Positions 24,744 through 32,033 of a stretch of DNA of 64,000 nt are shown here, piece by piece. The notes under the pieces were generated by a model. It was not told the origin of the DNA, did not search any database, and saw nothing but the letters and a program-made list of their open reading frames with translations. This stretch comes from Oerskovia turbata (GTDB lineage: Bacteria > Actinomycetota > Actinomycetes > Actinomycetales > Cellulomonadaceae). The stretch lies in the NCBI RefSeq assembly GCF_000718325.1, contig NZ_JOFV01000005.1, positions 248,001 to 312,000 on the forward strand, in the 5' to 3' direction. The number at the start of each line of letters is the position of its first letter. Positions within the stretch are counted from its first letter, which is position 1. The position numbers and the translations under genes are program-made.

Positions 24744-25136
24744 ATGGGACACGACGCCGACCACGACCTGCAGGGCGAGCTGGAAGCCGTCGAGGCGGAC
24801 TGGGGGCACGCCATCGTGGCCAACGACGCCGACGCGATCGGCCGGTTCATGACCGACGACTGGCTGATCGTCGGCGAGGACGGCACCACGTCCCGGGAGG
24901 ACTTCCTGACCCTCGTGCGATCAGGCGACCTCACGCACGAGTCGATGAGCAAGATCACCGGCAGCGTCCGCCTGCTGGGCGACGTCGCCGTGCTCGTCGG
25001 CCGCGGCGCCAACACCGGCCACTACCAGGGCCAGGCGTTCACCTCCGACGAGTGGATCACCGACGTGTTCGTCCGGGGCGCCGACGGGTGGCGGTGCGCG
25101 CACACGCACCTCACGGCGGCCCGCGACGGGTCCTGA
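24744..25136 (+). CDS. Nuclear transport factor 2 (NTF2)-like protein
   Basis: 130 residues from ATG 24744 with CAGGAGGG upstream. A cone-shaped NTF2-like/DUF4440 domain: LEAVEADWGHAIVANDADAIGRFMTDDWLIVGEDG then SREDFLTLVRSG, strands GSVRLLGDVAVLVGRG and a C-terminal DVFVRGADGWRCAHTHLT. The family includes ketosteroid isomerases, SnoaL cyclases and many unknown proteins; there is no catalytic pattern that would decide. Stands alone. Confidence 0.8.
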   Translation: MGHDADHDLQGELEAVEADWGHAIVANDADAIGRFMTDDWLIVGEDGTTSREDFLTLVRSGDLTHESMSKITGSVRLLGDVAVLVGRGANTGHYQGQAFTSDEWITDVFVRGADGWRCAHTHLTAARDGS

Positions 25137-25273
25137 CGCACGGCCGCCGTGAGCACCCTCGGCGTTCTGCGCCGTCGGGCTGCGGCCGCCGCCTCGCCCC
25201 GCGGATGCCCCTGGAAGCCGCGGACGCGGGCTGTCATGCTTGCGCCTGCAGGAGCGACGAACAGGAAGGCTCG

Positions 25274-25756
25274 ATGAGCGAGACGATCGCGTGGCTGCGG
25301 ACCGCTGTCGGTCGCATCCAGGAAGGGCAGGCGCCCCACCACTTCGACACCCGGCACCTCGACGAGCTGGGCGAGGGCTGGGACGGGCTCGATGACGTCC
25401 CCCGAGTCCTCGAGTCCCTCCTGAGGGCGACGCGAGGACTGTCGGCCGACTGCCGGGTCGCCCTGGCCGTACCTCTGGCCGGGTCCGAGGCCCCGCCACA
25501 GGACAGGCCCGAGCTTCTCGACCTCGTCCTCGACGAGCACGAGCCGCCGTCGATCTACGTCCTCGGCGAGAAGCACTTCCTCCAGGGACCCGACACGAGC
25601 GACCGCGTCCACCTCCCGTACCCGACCTCGCCGTGGGGACCGCCGAGCGACGTGCACGTCGAGCTCGTCGCCCGGCGTGACCGTGAAGCGGCCGAGCGAG
25701 GGTGGGGCTGGGTGAGCACCCTGTGGGTCCACGTGCGCCCAGCGTCGCTCGCCTGA
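25274..25756 (+). CDS. Hypothetical protein
   Basis: 160 residues from ATG 25274, preceded by AGGAAGG. Hydrophilic, no signal peptide or membrane segment. The N-terminal half is helical (SETIAWLRTAVGRIQEG, LDDVPRVLESLLRATRGL); the C-terminal half has GPPSDVHVELVARRDREAAERGWGWVSTLWVHV. No family recognised. The gene converges with the methyltransferase at 25806. Confidence 0.65.
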   Translation: MSETIAWLRTAVGRIQEGQAPHHFDTRHLDELGEGWDGLDDVPRVLESLLRATRGLSADCRVALAVPLAGSEAPPQDRPELLDLVLDEHEPPSIYVLGEKHFLQGPDTSDRVHLPYPTSPWGPPSDVHVELVARRDREAAERGWGWVSTLWVHVRPASLA

Positions 25757-25765
25757 CCCTCGCCA

Positions 25766-25789
25766 CGCCGTGCTCGAGCGCCCACGGCG
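25766..25789. terminator. Hairpin between convergent genes
   Basis: CGCCGTG (25766-25772) and CACGGCG (25783-25789), between stops at 25756 (+) and 25806 (-). Confidence 0.45.
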
Positions 25790-25805
25790 AGCGGCGCCGT
25801 CGGGC

Positions 25806-27080
25806 CTACGGGGTCCAGTCCGGGCGCAGCGGGAAGCCCGACGCCCCGCCCGGCTCGGGGCGCACCGCGAGCACCTGGTGGAGCTGGATCTCGTTGCGCT
25901 CGAACGCGAGCCGCGAGCCGGCCATGTACAGGCCCCACACGCGGGCCGTGCCGATCCCGACGTCGGCCACGCACGCGTCCCAGTGCCGCGTGAGGTTCGC
26001 GCCCCACTCGCGCAGCGTCATCGCGTAGTGCTCGCGCAGGTTCTCCTCGTGCCGCACCTCGAGACCCACGTCCTGCATGGTCGAGATGATCCGGCCCGAG
26101 CCCGTGAGCTCGCCGTCCGGGAAGACGTACCGGTCGATGAAGCCGCCCGCGCGGGGACGGGCCGTGTTGGTCGGGCGCGTGATCGAGTGGTTGAGCAAAC
26201 GGCCGCCGTCGCGCAGACGCCCCTGGAGGAACGTGAAGTAGGCACGGTAGTTCGCGACCCCGATGTGCTCGGTCAGCCCGATCGAGCTCACGGCGTCGAA
26301 GCCGCCGTCGGTCACGTCGCGGTAGTCGCCGTACCGGACCTCCGCGAGGTCCGCCAGCCCCTCGGCCTCGATCCGGGCCTGCGCCCACTCGGCCTGCTGC
26401 CGGGACAGCGTGACCCCCAGTGCGCGCACCCCGGCGCGCGCCGCGTGCCGGACCATGCCGCCCCATCCGCACCCGACGTCGAGCAGCCGCATGCCCGGGT
26501 GCAGCCCCAGCTTGCCCGCGACCAGCGCGTACTTGTGCTCCTGCGCCTCCTCGAGCGTCGCCTGCGGCGTGGGGAAGCACGCGCACGTGTACGTCATGGA
26601 CGGCCCCAGGACGTGCTCGTAGAACGTGTTCGAGACGTCGTAGTGGTGGCTGATCGCCTCGGCGTCCCGCTGCCGCGAGTGCCGCAGCCCCTCGGTGAGC
26701 CGGCGCAGGCGCGACAGGTGCTCCTCGGGAGGCGGCTCGGGAGGCCGCAGGACGCCCAGGCCCAGACCGCGCGCCCACCGGGCCACCTCGACCGGGCTCG
26801 GACGGCGCAGCCGCAGCCCGTCGGCAGCAGCCCGGAGCAACGGGTACGGGTCGCCGCCCGGCACCCCGTCCACCTGCAGGTCGCCCGCGACGTACGCGCG
26901 GCCGAGCCCCAGCCCGCCGGGTGAGGTCGCGACGTAGCGCAGGCCCCGCTCGTTCGCCAGGTGCACGTGGAACGAGGCGTCGGGCGGACCCGCGCTCGAC
27001 CCGTCGTACGCGCTGAAGCCGAACGGCAGCGGGCCGTCCGCCAGCTCGTCGAGGACCTCGGCCACCGCGATCTGCGTCAT
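25806..27080 (-). CDS. SAM-dependent fatty-acid methyltransferase (cyclopropane/10-methyl fatty acid synthase family)
   Basis: 424 residues from ATG 27080, overlapping the stop of the flavin oxidoreductase (ATGA). Features of the CFA/mycolic-acid methyltransferase family: ISHHYDVSNTFYEHVLGPSM with TYTCACF, SAM motif LLDVGCGWGGMVRHAA, VTLSRQQAEWA, SSIGLTEHIG and FIDRYVFPDGEL. A ~120-residue N-terminal region precedes the methyltransferase. The tight pairing with a FAD oxidoreductase is that of the BfaB/TmsB system making 10-methyl-branched fatty acids from oleoyl lipids; plain cyclopropane synthase is the alternative. Confidence 0.82.
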   Translation of the reverse strand: MTQIAVAEVLDELADGPLPFGFSAYDGSSAGPPDASFHVHLANERGLRYVATSPGGLGLGRAYVAGDLQVDGVPGGDPYPLLRAAADGLRLRRPSPVEVARWARGLGLGVLRPPEPPPEEHLSRLRRLTEGLRHSRQRDAEAISHHYDVSNTFYEHVLGPSMTYTCACFPTPQATLEEAQEHKYALVAGKLGLHPGMRLLDVGCGWGGMVRHAARAGVRALGVTLSRQQAEWAQARIEAEGLADLAEVRYGDYRDVTDGGFDAVSSIGLTEHIGVANYRAYFTFLQGRLRDGGRLLNHSITRPTNTARPRAGGFIDRYVFPDGELTGSGRIISTMQDVGLEVRHEENLREHYAMTLREWGANLTRHWDACVADVGIGTARVWGLYMAGSRLAFERNEIQLHQVLAVRPEPGGASGFPLRPDWTP

Positions 27081-28483
27081 GCCCCCAGCACCGCCTTCTC
27101 GTAGAGCGTCGGCGTGCGCCCTGCCGGGTCGTAGCGGTCCTTGACGGCCGCGTAGTCGACGCCGCCGTACAAGGTGTCGAACGTCTCGCGCCCGTACGTC
27201 GAGGTCGAGTAGAGCGACTTGTGACCGTGCCGGACCGCGACCGCCATCTCGATCAGCCGGTTCACGTCGCCGTCGCGCCCGCCCTCGGCGATCGGGACAC
27301 CGCCCCAGAAGCCCACGTTGACGTACACGCGGTGCGGTTCGAGCGGGTACAGCGGCCACGGCTCGGGCGAGGCGAGCCGCAGCGGGCACAACCACACGGG
27401 CGTCATGGGGACGTGGCCCGTGAACCACGCCATGAAGCTCTCGAGCTGGTCGAGCGGCACCTCGACGTCCTGGACCACCCGCTCGTCGCGCGGCCGACGG
27501 CGAAGGTCGGCGAGCCGGCCCGTGAGGTCCAGGCGCTCGTCGAGGCCCACGATCCGGCGGTAGACGTCCGAGCGTCGCCACCGACGCGGCCACAGCCTGC
27601 GCACCACCGGGTTCTGCACCCCGAACGCGCGCGAGCACCAGAACCAGTCCGTGTCCCAGCGCCACAGGTAGTCGTGCGTGCTCAGCACGTCGAGCGGACG
27701 TTCACGCACCGACAGGTAGTAGATGTGCTGCCCCGTGTAGTCGCTCGGCGCGGGCGCGAGCGACCGAGCCTCCTCGCGTGACGAGAAGCGGCCCAGGCAC
27801 AGGTACACCTCGCCCGGCTCGAACAGGACGCCGTCGCAGAAGTCGACCCGCTGCCCCTCCCACGAGCCGTCCGCCGCGATCTTGCCGACCGCCGCAGCAA
27901 CCTCCGCGACCGACCCGAAGCGCACGTTGCGGACCGCGACGAACGGCTCGGCCCGGTCCAGGCGCAGCCGCACGCGCGTCGCGTACCCCAGGGTCCCGTA
28001 CGAGTTGGGGAACGCGTGGAAGAGGTCGGCGTGCTCACCCGTGGGCCTGGCCGTGACGAGCTCGCCCGACGGCGTCAGGACGTCGATCTCGAGGACCGCC
28101 TCGTGCGGCAGGCCGTTGCGCAACGAGCTCGACTCGATGCCGAGCCCCGCCAGGGCGCCGCCCACCGTGATCGTGCGCAGCTGAGGGACGACGGTCGGGA
28201 CCAGACCGTGCGGCAGCGTCACCGCGACCAGGTCCTCGTACGTGCACATGCCCTGCACGTCTGCCGTGCCCGCGGCGTCGTCGACCGAGATCACCCCCGT
28301 CAGGCCCGACGCGTCGAGGCCGGGACCAGGGGACGGGCGCCGGGGGCGGAACAGGTTCGTCGTCCGCTTCGCCAGGCGCAGAGGACGGCCGGGGTCGACG
28401 GCAGAGGCGGAGCGCACCAACGTGGCGACGGCCTGCGCGTGCTGGTGCTCACCACGGACGGCAGTGTTCGCGGGGGCTGACAC
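27077..28483 (-). CDS. FAD-binding oxidoreductase paired with the fatty-acid methyltransferase
   Basis: 468 residues from GTG 28483 (TACAGT-7-GTG leaderless start). An FAD-linked oxidase N-domain: RPLRLAKRTTNLFRPR, GVISVDDAAGTADVQGMCTYEDLVAV, and the FAD-loop VPQLRTITVGGALAGLGIESSS, then a long C-terminal substrate domain ending YDPAGRTPTLYEKAVLGA. The family includes DHCR24-like sterol reductases and BfaA/TmsA, which reduces the 10-methylene intermediate. Given its 4-nt overlap with a CFA-type methyltransferase, the BfaA/TmsA role is the best inference; no lipid data can confirm it here. Confidence 0.78.
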   Translation of the reverse strand: MSAPANTAVRGEHQHAQAVATLVRSASAVDPGRPLRLAKRTTNLFRPRRPSPGPGLDASGLTGVISVDDAAGTADVQGMCTYEDLVAVTLPHGLVPTVVPQLRTITVGGALAGLGIESSSLRNGLPHEAVLEIDVLTPSGELVTARPTGEHADLFHAFPNSYGTLGYATRVRLRLDRAEPFVAVRNVRFGSVAEVAAAVGKIAADGSWEGQRVDFCDGVLFEPGEVYLCLGRFSSREEARSLAPAPSDYTGQHIYYLSVRERPLDVLSTHDYLWRWDTDWFWCSRAFGVQNPVVRRLWPRRWRRSDVYRRIVGLDERLDLTGRLADLRRRPRDERVVQDVEVPLDQLESFMAWFTGHVPMTPVWLCPLRLASPEPWPLYPLEPHRVYVNVGFWGGVPIAEGGRDGDVNRLIEMAVAVRHGHKSLYSTSTYGRETFDTLYGGVDYAAVKDRYDPAGRTPTLYEKAVLGA

Positions 28484-28496
28484 CTCACCCACTGTA
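28484..28496 (-). promoter_or_regulatory. Leaderless promoter -10 of the FAD oxidoreductase
   Basis: TACAGT (complement of 28491-28496), 7 nt, GTG 28483. Confidence 0.55.
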
Positions 28497-28515
28497 GGGA
28501 AGGTTGGCGGAGCCG

Positions 28516-28535
28516 CCACCGGTGAGCGGGATCAC
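28516..28535. repeat. 20-bp direct repeat, left copy
   Basis: CCACCGGTGAGCGGGATCAC, identical to 29128-29147; the pair flanks the membrane protein gene 28602-29120. Confidence 0.7.
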
Positions 28536-28589
28536 CGTCGCTGCCGCGGGCCTTGCGGGGCGGTGAGAGGCTCTCAGGGGCCGCCCTGC

Positions 28590-28601
28590 TACGGTGCCGC
28601 C
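28590..28601 (+). promoter_or_regulatory. Leaderless promoter -10 of the 28602 gene
   Basis: TACGGT at 28590-28595, 6 nt, ATG 28602. Confidence 0.55.
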
Positions 28602-29120
28602 ATGTTGGAGCAACGGCGGGACGAGCTGCGAAGCGCCTACCTGCGACTCGGCACCGGCGAGCTCGCCGCCGCGGGAGTCTTCGCGACGGCCGCGCTGACC
28701 GTCGTGGCGCCCAGGCTCGCCGCCCCCCGCGACCAGGCAGCACTGTGGTCGGCGCTCGTCCCTCTGCTCCTCGTCCTCGTGCAGGCGGGCACCTACTGGC
28801 TCCTGGCGCGCACCTGGGTCGGACGAGCACCGATGCCGGCAGCCGTGGCAGTGACGTACCGCGCCCTCCGGGCCCTCACCGCCGGCGCCTTGGCGGCCGG
28901 CCTGATCGGAGTGGTGGTGTGGTGGCCCCGCGACGTCACCGTGATGCTGCTCGTCGCCGGAGTCTGGGGATTCGCAGCCGCCGAGTACGTCAACTACTAC
29001 GTGGTCCGCCTGGCCTACCCGGTGCGGCAGCTCCCGGCCGCAGTCCGTCAGCCGAGCACGCCTCGGCTCGTCCAGGACCTTCGCTCCGCGCGGCCACTCG
29101 GTCGGGCTGTCCGCAGGTAG
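28602..29120 (+). CDS. Four-helix membrane protein of unknown function
   Basis: 172 residues from ATG 28602, chosen for the leaderless -10. Four hydrophobic spans: ~20-40 (ELAAAGVFATAALTVVAP), ~47-68 (LWSALVPLLLVLVQAGTYWLL), ~88-107 (ALTAGALAAGLIGVVVWW) and ~112-133 (VMLLVAGVWGFAAAEYVNYY), then a basic tail LRSARPLGRAVRR. No family recognised. Divergent from the fatty-acid-modifying pair, which might hint at a lipid role, and bracketed by 20-bp direct repeats. Confidence 0.7.
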   Translation: MLEQRRDELRSAYLRLGTGELAAAGVFATAALTVVAPRLAAPRDQAALWSALVPLLLVLVQAGTYWLLARTWVGRAPMPAAVAVTYRALRALTAGALAAGLIGVVVWWPRDVTVMLLVAGVWGFAAAEYVNYYVVRLAYPVRQLPAAVRQPSTPRLVQDLRSARPLGRAVRR

Positions 29121-29127
29121 TCCGACT

Positions 29128-29147
29128 CCACCGGTGAGCGGGATCAC
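29128..29147. repeat. 20-bp direct repeat, right copy
   Basis: Identical to 28516-28535; lies 75 bp from the tRNA-His 3' end. Confidence 0.7.
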
Positions 29148-29182
29148 AGCCGCCGCCAGGAGCTCGCAGGGTGCAGAATGCA

Positions 29183-29218
29183 GAAGAGGCCCCCCGCGCG
29201 AACGCGAGGAGCCTCTTC
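29183..29218 (-). terminator. Terminator of tRNA-His
   Basis: GAAGAGGC (29183-29190) and GCCTCTTC (29211-29218), with an inner CGCG/CGCG stem, just 3' of the tRNA on its strand. Confidence 0.65.
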
Positions 29219-29221
29219 CCG

Positions 29222-29297
29222 TGGGGTGAGTAACGGGACTTGAACCCGCGACCCCCTGGACCACAACCAGGTGCTCTACCAGCTGAGCTATACCCAC
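29222..29297 (-). tRNA. tRNA-His (GUG anticodon)
   Basis: 76 nt. Acceptor GTGGGTA (29291-29297)/TACTCAC (29226-29232) with one G-U pair; anticodon stem CTGG/CCAG around TTGTGGT, anticodon GTG; T-arm GCGGG-TTCAAGT-CCCGT. CCA encoded at 29222-29224, discriminator C as expected for tRNA-His. Confidence 0.96.
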
Positions 29298-29367
29298 CAC
29301 GGCCTGCTCGAGTTCCGAGGAACCGTTCTAGCAGCCGTCGAAAAGTGTACCTGGTTTCTGAGGGCTC

Positions 29368-30102
29368 TCAGGACAGCTTTTCGGCCTCGCCACCGGCGGG
29401 CGCCGAACCAGGGCCCGCCGGGGCTCCCGCGGCGGCTCCTGCGGCAGGTTCTGCTGGGGGCGCGACGATCGTCCCGAGGGTCGTGCCGACGCTCGTCTCC
29501 TTGATCCGCTCGGCGATCGCCTTCGCGGTCCGCGAGTCCGTGCCGGGCTGGGGCACGAACAGGGCCTCGCGGTAGTAGCGCAGCTCGTCGATGCTGTCGA
29601 GGATGTCGCCCAGCGCGCGGTGGCCGCCCGTCTTGGCCGGGGACGCGAAGTAGACCCGCGGGTACCAGCGGCGGGCGAGCTCCTTGATCGAGGAGACGTC
29701 GACGATCCGGTAGTGCAGGTGCCCGACCAGCTCCGGCATGTCCCGCTCGAGGAACGTCTTGTCGGTGCCGACCGAGTTCCCCGCGAGCGGGGCCTTGCCG
29801 GGCTCGGGCACCCAGGTGCGGATGTACTCCAGCACACGGGCCTGCGCGTCGGCCATGGTCGTGCCGCCCGGCAGCTCCTCGAGCAGCCCCGAGGTGGTGT
29901 GCATCTCGCGGACGAAGTCACCCATCTGCTCGATCGCCTCGTCCGGCGGGGTGATGAGGACATCGACCCCCTCGCCCAGGACGTTCAGCTCGGAGTCGGT
30001 GACGACGGCGGCGACCTCGATGAGCGCGTCGGCACCCAGGTCGAGGCCGGTCATCTCGCAGTCGATCCACACGATGCGGTCGTTGGTGTTCACAGGGCTC
30101 AC
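29368..30102 (-). CDS. orn: Oligoribonuclease
   Basis: 3'-5' exonuclease that degrades the 2-5 nt RNA (and pGpG) left by other RNases. 244 residues from GTG 30102 (TAGGCT-6-GTG; a GTG two codons earlier abuts the -10 box and is rejected). DEDDh exonuclease motifs: IVWIDCEMTGLDLGADALIE, AGNSVGTDKTFLERDMPEL, VDVSSIKELARRWYP, and HRALGDILDSIDELRYYREA. Orn is usually about 180-210 residues; here a ~30-residue Ala/Pro/Gly-rich tail is added. Confidence 0.96.
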   Translation of the reverse strand: MSPVNTNDRIVWIDCEMTGLDLGADALIEVAAVVTDSELNVLGEGVDVLITPPDEAIEQMGDFVREMHTTSGLLEELPGGTTMADAQARVLEYIRTWVPEPGKAPLAGNSVGTDKTFLERDMPELVGHLHYRIVDVSSIKELARRWYPRVYFASPAKTGGHRALGDILDSIDELRYYREALFVPQPGTDSRTAKAIAERIKETSVGTTLGTIVAPPAEPAAGAAAGAPAGPGSAPAGGEAEKLS

Positions 30103-30114
30103 GCCCACAGCCTA
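30103..30114 (-). promoter_or_regulatory. Leaderless promoter -10 of orn
   Basis: TAGGCT (complement of 30109-30114), 6 nt, GTG 30102. Confidence 0.6.
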
Positions 30115-30242
30115 GGCCGTGGGGGCCGGGGCCGAGGTCCTGAACGTCCGTGCTGCGAGCCGGACGTGCCCGACCTACGGTCGAGGAGGACCTGGGTGCG
30201 ACCGCACCCGGGTGCTCCCACGACGACGAGAAGGAGACAACC

Positions 30243-30818
30243 ATGGCTGAGACCGACCTGGCGGGCCGTCGCGTCCTGGCGATCGTGACGAACTACGGCG
30301 TCGAGCAGGACGAGCTGGTGGTGCCGCTCGAGCACCTGCGATCGGCCGGGGCGGACGTCGACGTCGCCGCCGTGACGATCGACCCCGTCGAGACCCTCGT
30401 GGGTGACAAGGACCCGGGAACCACCGTCCCGCCGACGCTCCGGCTGCAGGACGTCGACCCCGCGGGCTACGACCTGCTGCTCGTCCCCGGCGGCACGCTC
30501 AACGCCGACTCCCTGCGGCTCGAGGACGCGGCGATCGCCGCCGTGACGTCGTTCACGACGTCCGGCCGACCGGTCGCGGCCATCTGCCACGGTCCGTGGG
30601 TGCTCGTCGAGGCGGGCGTGCTCGAGGGCAGGACCCTGACGACCTACCCGTCGTTGCGGACCGACGTGCGCAACGCGGGCGGCACCTGGGAGGACCGGTC
30701 CGTGGTCCGGGACGACGCCGGCGGGTGGACGCTCGTGACGTCCCGCAATCCTGACGACCTCCCCGACTTCCTGCGCGAGATCGACGCCGTCCTGGCTGTC
30801 GGCGCAGTGCACGCCTGA
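30243..30818 (+). CDS. DJ-1/PfpI family protein
   Basis: 191 residues from ATG 30243, preceded by GAAGGAGAC. The DJ-1/PfpI fold is clear: RRVLAIVTNYGVEQDELVVPLEHLRSAGADVDVAAV, the LLLVPGGTLNADSLR strand-loop, and the nucleophile elbow AAICHGPWVLVEAGVL with Cys followed by His. The subtype is that of PfpI/YhbO-like proteases or deglycases; activity is not decided by sequence. Monocistronic, with a good terminator. Confidence 0.88.
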   Translation: MAETDLAGRRVLAIVTNYGVEQDELVVPLEHLRSAGADVDVAAVTIDPVETLVGDKDPGTTVPPTLRLQDVDPAGYDLLLVPGGTLNADSLRLEDAAIAAVTSFTTSGRPVAAICHGPWVLVEAGVLEGRTLTTYPSLRTDVRNAGGTWEDRSVVRDDAGGWTLVTSRNPDDLPDFLREIDAVLAVGAVHA

Positions 30819-30838
30819 CACCAGCCCGCGGACAGCAC

Positions 30839-30873
30839 GAAGGCCCTGGCTCCCGTGAGGGGTCAGGGCCTTC
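30839..30873 (+). terminator. Terminator of the DJ-1/PfpI gene
   Basis: GAAGGCCCTG (30839-30848) and CAGGGCCTTC (30864-30873), 15-nt loop. Confidence 0.7.
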
Positions 30874-30921
30874 GCTGTGCGGGAACCCGGTCGGCGGGTG
30901 GCGCCGGAGGGTCGAGCCGCG

Positions 30922-31071
30922 TCATGCGGTGTGACGGGGTCGGCGGGATCGCCGGGTGTGCTCCGGGAGGCGCGTCGTCGCCCGGCGCAGCGAGCTGCGG
31001 CGGAGGGTCTGCTCCTGGAGCTGTTCGCGCCGGCCGAGGTCGGCGACGTCGTACATGAGCTGGGGATGCAT
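30922..31071 (-). CDS. Small basic protein
   Basis: 49 residues, MHPQLMYDVADLGRREQLQE then an Arg-rich helix (TLRRSSLRRATTRL, RRSRRPRHTA). Small proteins with the same MHPxLxYxLAxxRxxELL-type start are common in actinobacteria, though their role is unknown. No strong ribosome binding site is visible. The alternative is a chance ORF, but the amino-terminal pattern argues for a real gene. Confidence 0.5.
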   Translation of the reverse strand: MHPQLMYDVADLGRREQLQEQTLRRSSLRRATTRLPEHTRRSRRPRHTA

Positions 31072-31209
31072 GGTGGGTGTCTCTCGTGACGTCGGATTCG
31101 TGGACCTGGCCGGGCCCTCCACCGCCCGGTACTGACCGGACGGACGCCACCGCGGTGATGGGTGCCACACTTCCACCTCCTCGCCGAGCGGCGCACCCCT
31201 TTTTCTCCC

Positions 31210-31221
31210 TAGGCTCTCGGG
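31210..31221 (+). promoter_or_regulatory. Leaderless promoter -10 of the PAP2 gene
   Basis: TAGGCT at 31210-31215, 6 nt, ATG 31222. Confidence 0.6.
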
Positions 31222-31983
31222 ATGAACCCTGACGACGAGGCGCGCGGCGCCCGAGGTGACCTGAGTGCGGGGGAGGCGGCGCCGTCGGGCGGGCGGGACG
31301 TGTGGCGCTCGCGGCTGGTGGCCGCGTTGCCGGGCCTGGTCCTGATCGTGATCGGCGTCCTGGGGTTCGTGGTCGTCTACGACTCCGTGCGCGAGCGTGA
31401 CGACCTCTGGTTCACCGACGACGTGGTGCTGGAGTGGATGGTCGCGCACCGGAGCGCGACCGCGACGACCGTGCTGACGTTCGTCACCACCATGTTCGGG
31501 CCCGTGGTCCTGCCGATCCTCGTGGCCGTGGGCTGCCTGTGGTGGGGACTCGCGACCAGGCGCTGGTGGGAGCCGGGGCTGCTCGTCGGGGCGATGATCA
31601 CCTCGACGCTCGTCTCGACGGTCCTCAAGGCGCTCGTCGCCCGGCCGCGACCCGACGAGTCCGCGATGGTCGTCGCGGGCGTCGAGCACAGCTTCTCGTT
31701 CCCGTCGGGGCACACGATCGGTGCGGCGACCCTCGTGCTCGTCGGGGGCTACCTCGTGTGGCGGCAGTGGAAGGAGGGGCGTCAGCGCCGGATCGTGTTC
31801 GCGCTGTGGGTCGTGGTGAGCGTCGTCGTGATCGTCGTGGTCGCAGGGAGCCGGCTCTACCTCGGGTACCACTTCGTGACGGACGTCCTGGCCGGTGCGA
31901 GCCTGGCCGTCGCGGTACTGGGGGGAGTGGTCGTGATCGACCGGTTGCACGACCTGCGGCAGGAGAGCCAGCTGTCTACCTGA
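31222..31983 (+). CDS. PAP2-family membrane phosphatase
   Basis: 253 residues, about six membrane spans. The three phosphatase motifs are intact: KALVARPRP, then PSGH in FSFPSGHTIGA, and SRLYLGYHFVTDVLAG (SRxxxxxHxxxD). Members dephosphorylate undecaprenyl pyrophosphate, phosphatidylglycerophosphate or phosphatidic acid on the outer face of the membrane; sequence does not decide which. The TGA stop overlaps the first base of the ArsR operator. Confidence 0.9.
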   Translation: MNPDDEARGARGDLSAGEAAPSGGRDVWRSRLVAALPGLVLIVIGVLGFVVVYDSVRERDDLWFTDDVVLEWMVAHRSATATTVLTFVTTMFGPVVLPILVAVGCLWWGLATRRWWEPGLLVGAMITSTLVSTVLKALVARPRPDESAMVVAGVEHSFSFPSGHTIGAATLVLVGGYLVWRQWKEGRQRRIVFALWVVVSVVVIVVVAGSRLYLGYHFVTDVLAGASLAVAVLGGVVVIDRLHDLRQESQLST

Positions 31984-32033
31984 CTCTAAAGAACCCTTGC
32001 GCAAGACTTCTTTAGAGTTGTACCGTGGCTGTC
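31983..32033 (+). promoter_or_regulatory. Operator and leaderless promoter of the ArsR-MFS operon
   Basis: A 36-bp dyad centred at 32000/32001: outer arms ACTCTAAAGAA (31983-31993) and TTCTTTAGAGT (32008-32018), inner palindrome CTTGCGCAAG (31996-32005). The -35 TTGCGC (31997-32002) lies inside it; after 18 bp comes TACCGT (32021-32026), then 7 nt and ATG 32034. A bound repressor would cover the -35, so autorepression is expected. Confidence 0.75.
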
